Source: a bacterium (lineage in GTDB: Bacteria; Spirochaetota; Leptospiria; Leptospirales; Leptonemataceae). Taken from it: DNA of 64,000 nucleotides. Location: NCBI GenBank assembly GCA_024742665.1, contig JANSYA010000006.1, positions 248,001-312,000 of the forward strand, read 5' to 3'. The stretch's first letter is position 1; the number at the start of each line of letters is the position of its first letter. Both the position numbers and the translations under genes were made by a program. Below the pieces are notes generated by a model. The model worked only from the letters and a program-made list of their open reading frames with translations. It had not been told where the DNA came from and did no database searches. Of the stretch, positions 63,532-64,000 are shown one piece after another.

Positions 63532-64000
63532 ATGCCAGCTAAAAACCGTAGACCTCGCTCATCCTTTCGCTTTACGATTCGCATCAAGCTCCTGCTGGTC
63601 ACGAGCGTGATCGTCGGCGCGGCCCTGTCCGTCATGATCCTGATGGCGACGCGCTTCTTTCGCGATCACAGCGAAACTCTGATTCAGGAATACAATCTCA
63701 GCCTGGCCAGCCTGATCGGTTCGCGGGTCGAGTCGGACTTAAACGATCTCGCCAGCCGCTCGCGCCTGATGGCCGAACTACTCGACGAACCCGGACTGTC
63801 GGGCGAACGGGTCAGTCGCTACGCGGAGAATTTCTTTCACGAAAACGAACACTGCGTCTTTTTGGGAGTGGCGACCGGCGGCGATTTCACAGCCGGGGGC
63901 GAAGCGGGCCCCTTGATCAGCCTGCGCCACGCGCTCGCGAATCGCGACTACGATGCCCGCGGCGCGCATCCGGCCGATTTGATTCAGAGCCACGCGGCGG
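63532..64000 (+). CDS. Membrane sensor protein, N-terminal part only
   Basis: An open frame from the ATG at 63532 runs off the window with 156 codons visible. A basic N-terminus (MPAKNRRPRSSFRFTIRIKLLL) leads into one membrane helix at about residues 18-40 (LLLVTSVIVGAALSVMILMATRFF). An extracytoplasmic region follows, with a helical SETLIQEYNLSLASLIGSRVESDLNDLASRSRLMAELL stretch. This is the usual start of a two-transmembrane sensor (adenylate cyclase, histidine kinase, phosphatase or chemoreceptor type). The output domain is outside the window, so the class cannot be given. Confidence 0.7.
   Translation, partial: MPAKNRRPRSSFRFTIRIKLLLVTSVIVGAALSVMILMATRFFRDHSETLIQEYNLSLASLIGSRVESDLNDLASRSRLMAELLDEPGLSGERVSRYAENFFHENEHCVFLGVATGGDFTAGGEAGPLISLRHALANRDYDARGAHPADLIQSHAA

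Overview
The window is GC-rich, densely coded DNA from a Gram-negative bacterium. It has an lpxA gene, lipoproteins with a loose spirochaete-style lipobox (LNC), a DUF1566/Lcl_C protein and a two-part acyl-CoA dehydrogenase/SDR operon. This mix would suit Leptospirales (Leptonema/Turneriella/Leptospira relatives). That placement is inference; there is no rRNA or tRNA here to settle it.

Left flank (1-5419): a truncated MbnP-like copper lipoprotein and a His-rich DUF2946-like protein (copper handling), a Dps ferritin with a PerR-like box upstream, a class I methyltransferase, a secreted VWA-Lcl_C protein and a TPR protein.

Centre (5586-55906): one uninterrupted 50-kb minus-strand run of 20 tightly packed genes that encodes an extracellular contractile injection system (eCIS, related to Afp/PVC particles). 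In transcription order: sheath, tube, zinc-ribbon hub-assembly protein, disordered protein, DUF4255 cap protein, AAA+ ATPase, small conserved protein, DUF4157 protein, CIS tube-initiator protein, LysM protein, gpD-like hub, gpV/VgrG-like spike, PAAR-like tip, gp25, two baseplate-J proteins, tail protein I, and three giant DUF6519 fibre-like proteins (2655, 1628 and 5476 aa). There is no capsid, terminase, integrase or lysis gene, so it is not a prophage. No toxin gene and no clear tape measure were found.

What stands out is the number of beta-propellers. By counting repeats I find 15: nine six-bladed Kelch, four seven-bladed FG-GAP and one seven-bladed 'VDGG' type in the fibres, plus a seven-bladed WD40 propeller inserted inside a baseplate protein. 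The 5476-aa protein also carries eight LamG-like and seven DUF2341 modules. These lie in a ~4300-residue block inserted between the shaft and the terminal Kelch domain that its two paralogues keep adjacent. Three of its FG-GAP propellers are themselves nested within DUF2341 domains. The likely role is a very large, multivalent set of receptor-binding arms on the baseplate.

Right flank (56247-64000): a stand-alone response regulator divergent from the eCIS operon, a solitary lpxA, a REC-HisKA-HATPase hybrid, an SDR/acyl-CoA dehydrogenase pair, a DedA-family membrane protein, an M48 metallopeptidase and the start of a membrane sensor protein that runs off the end.
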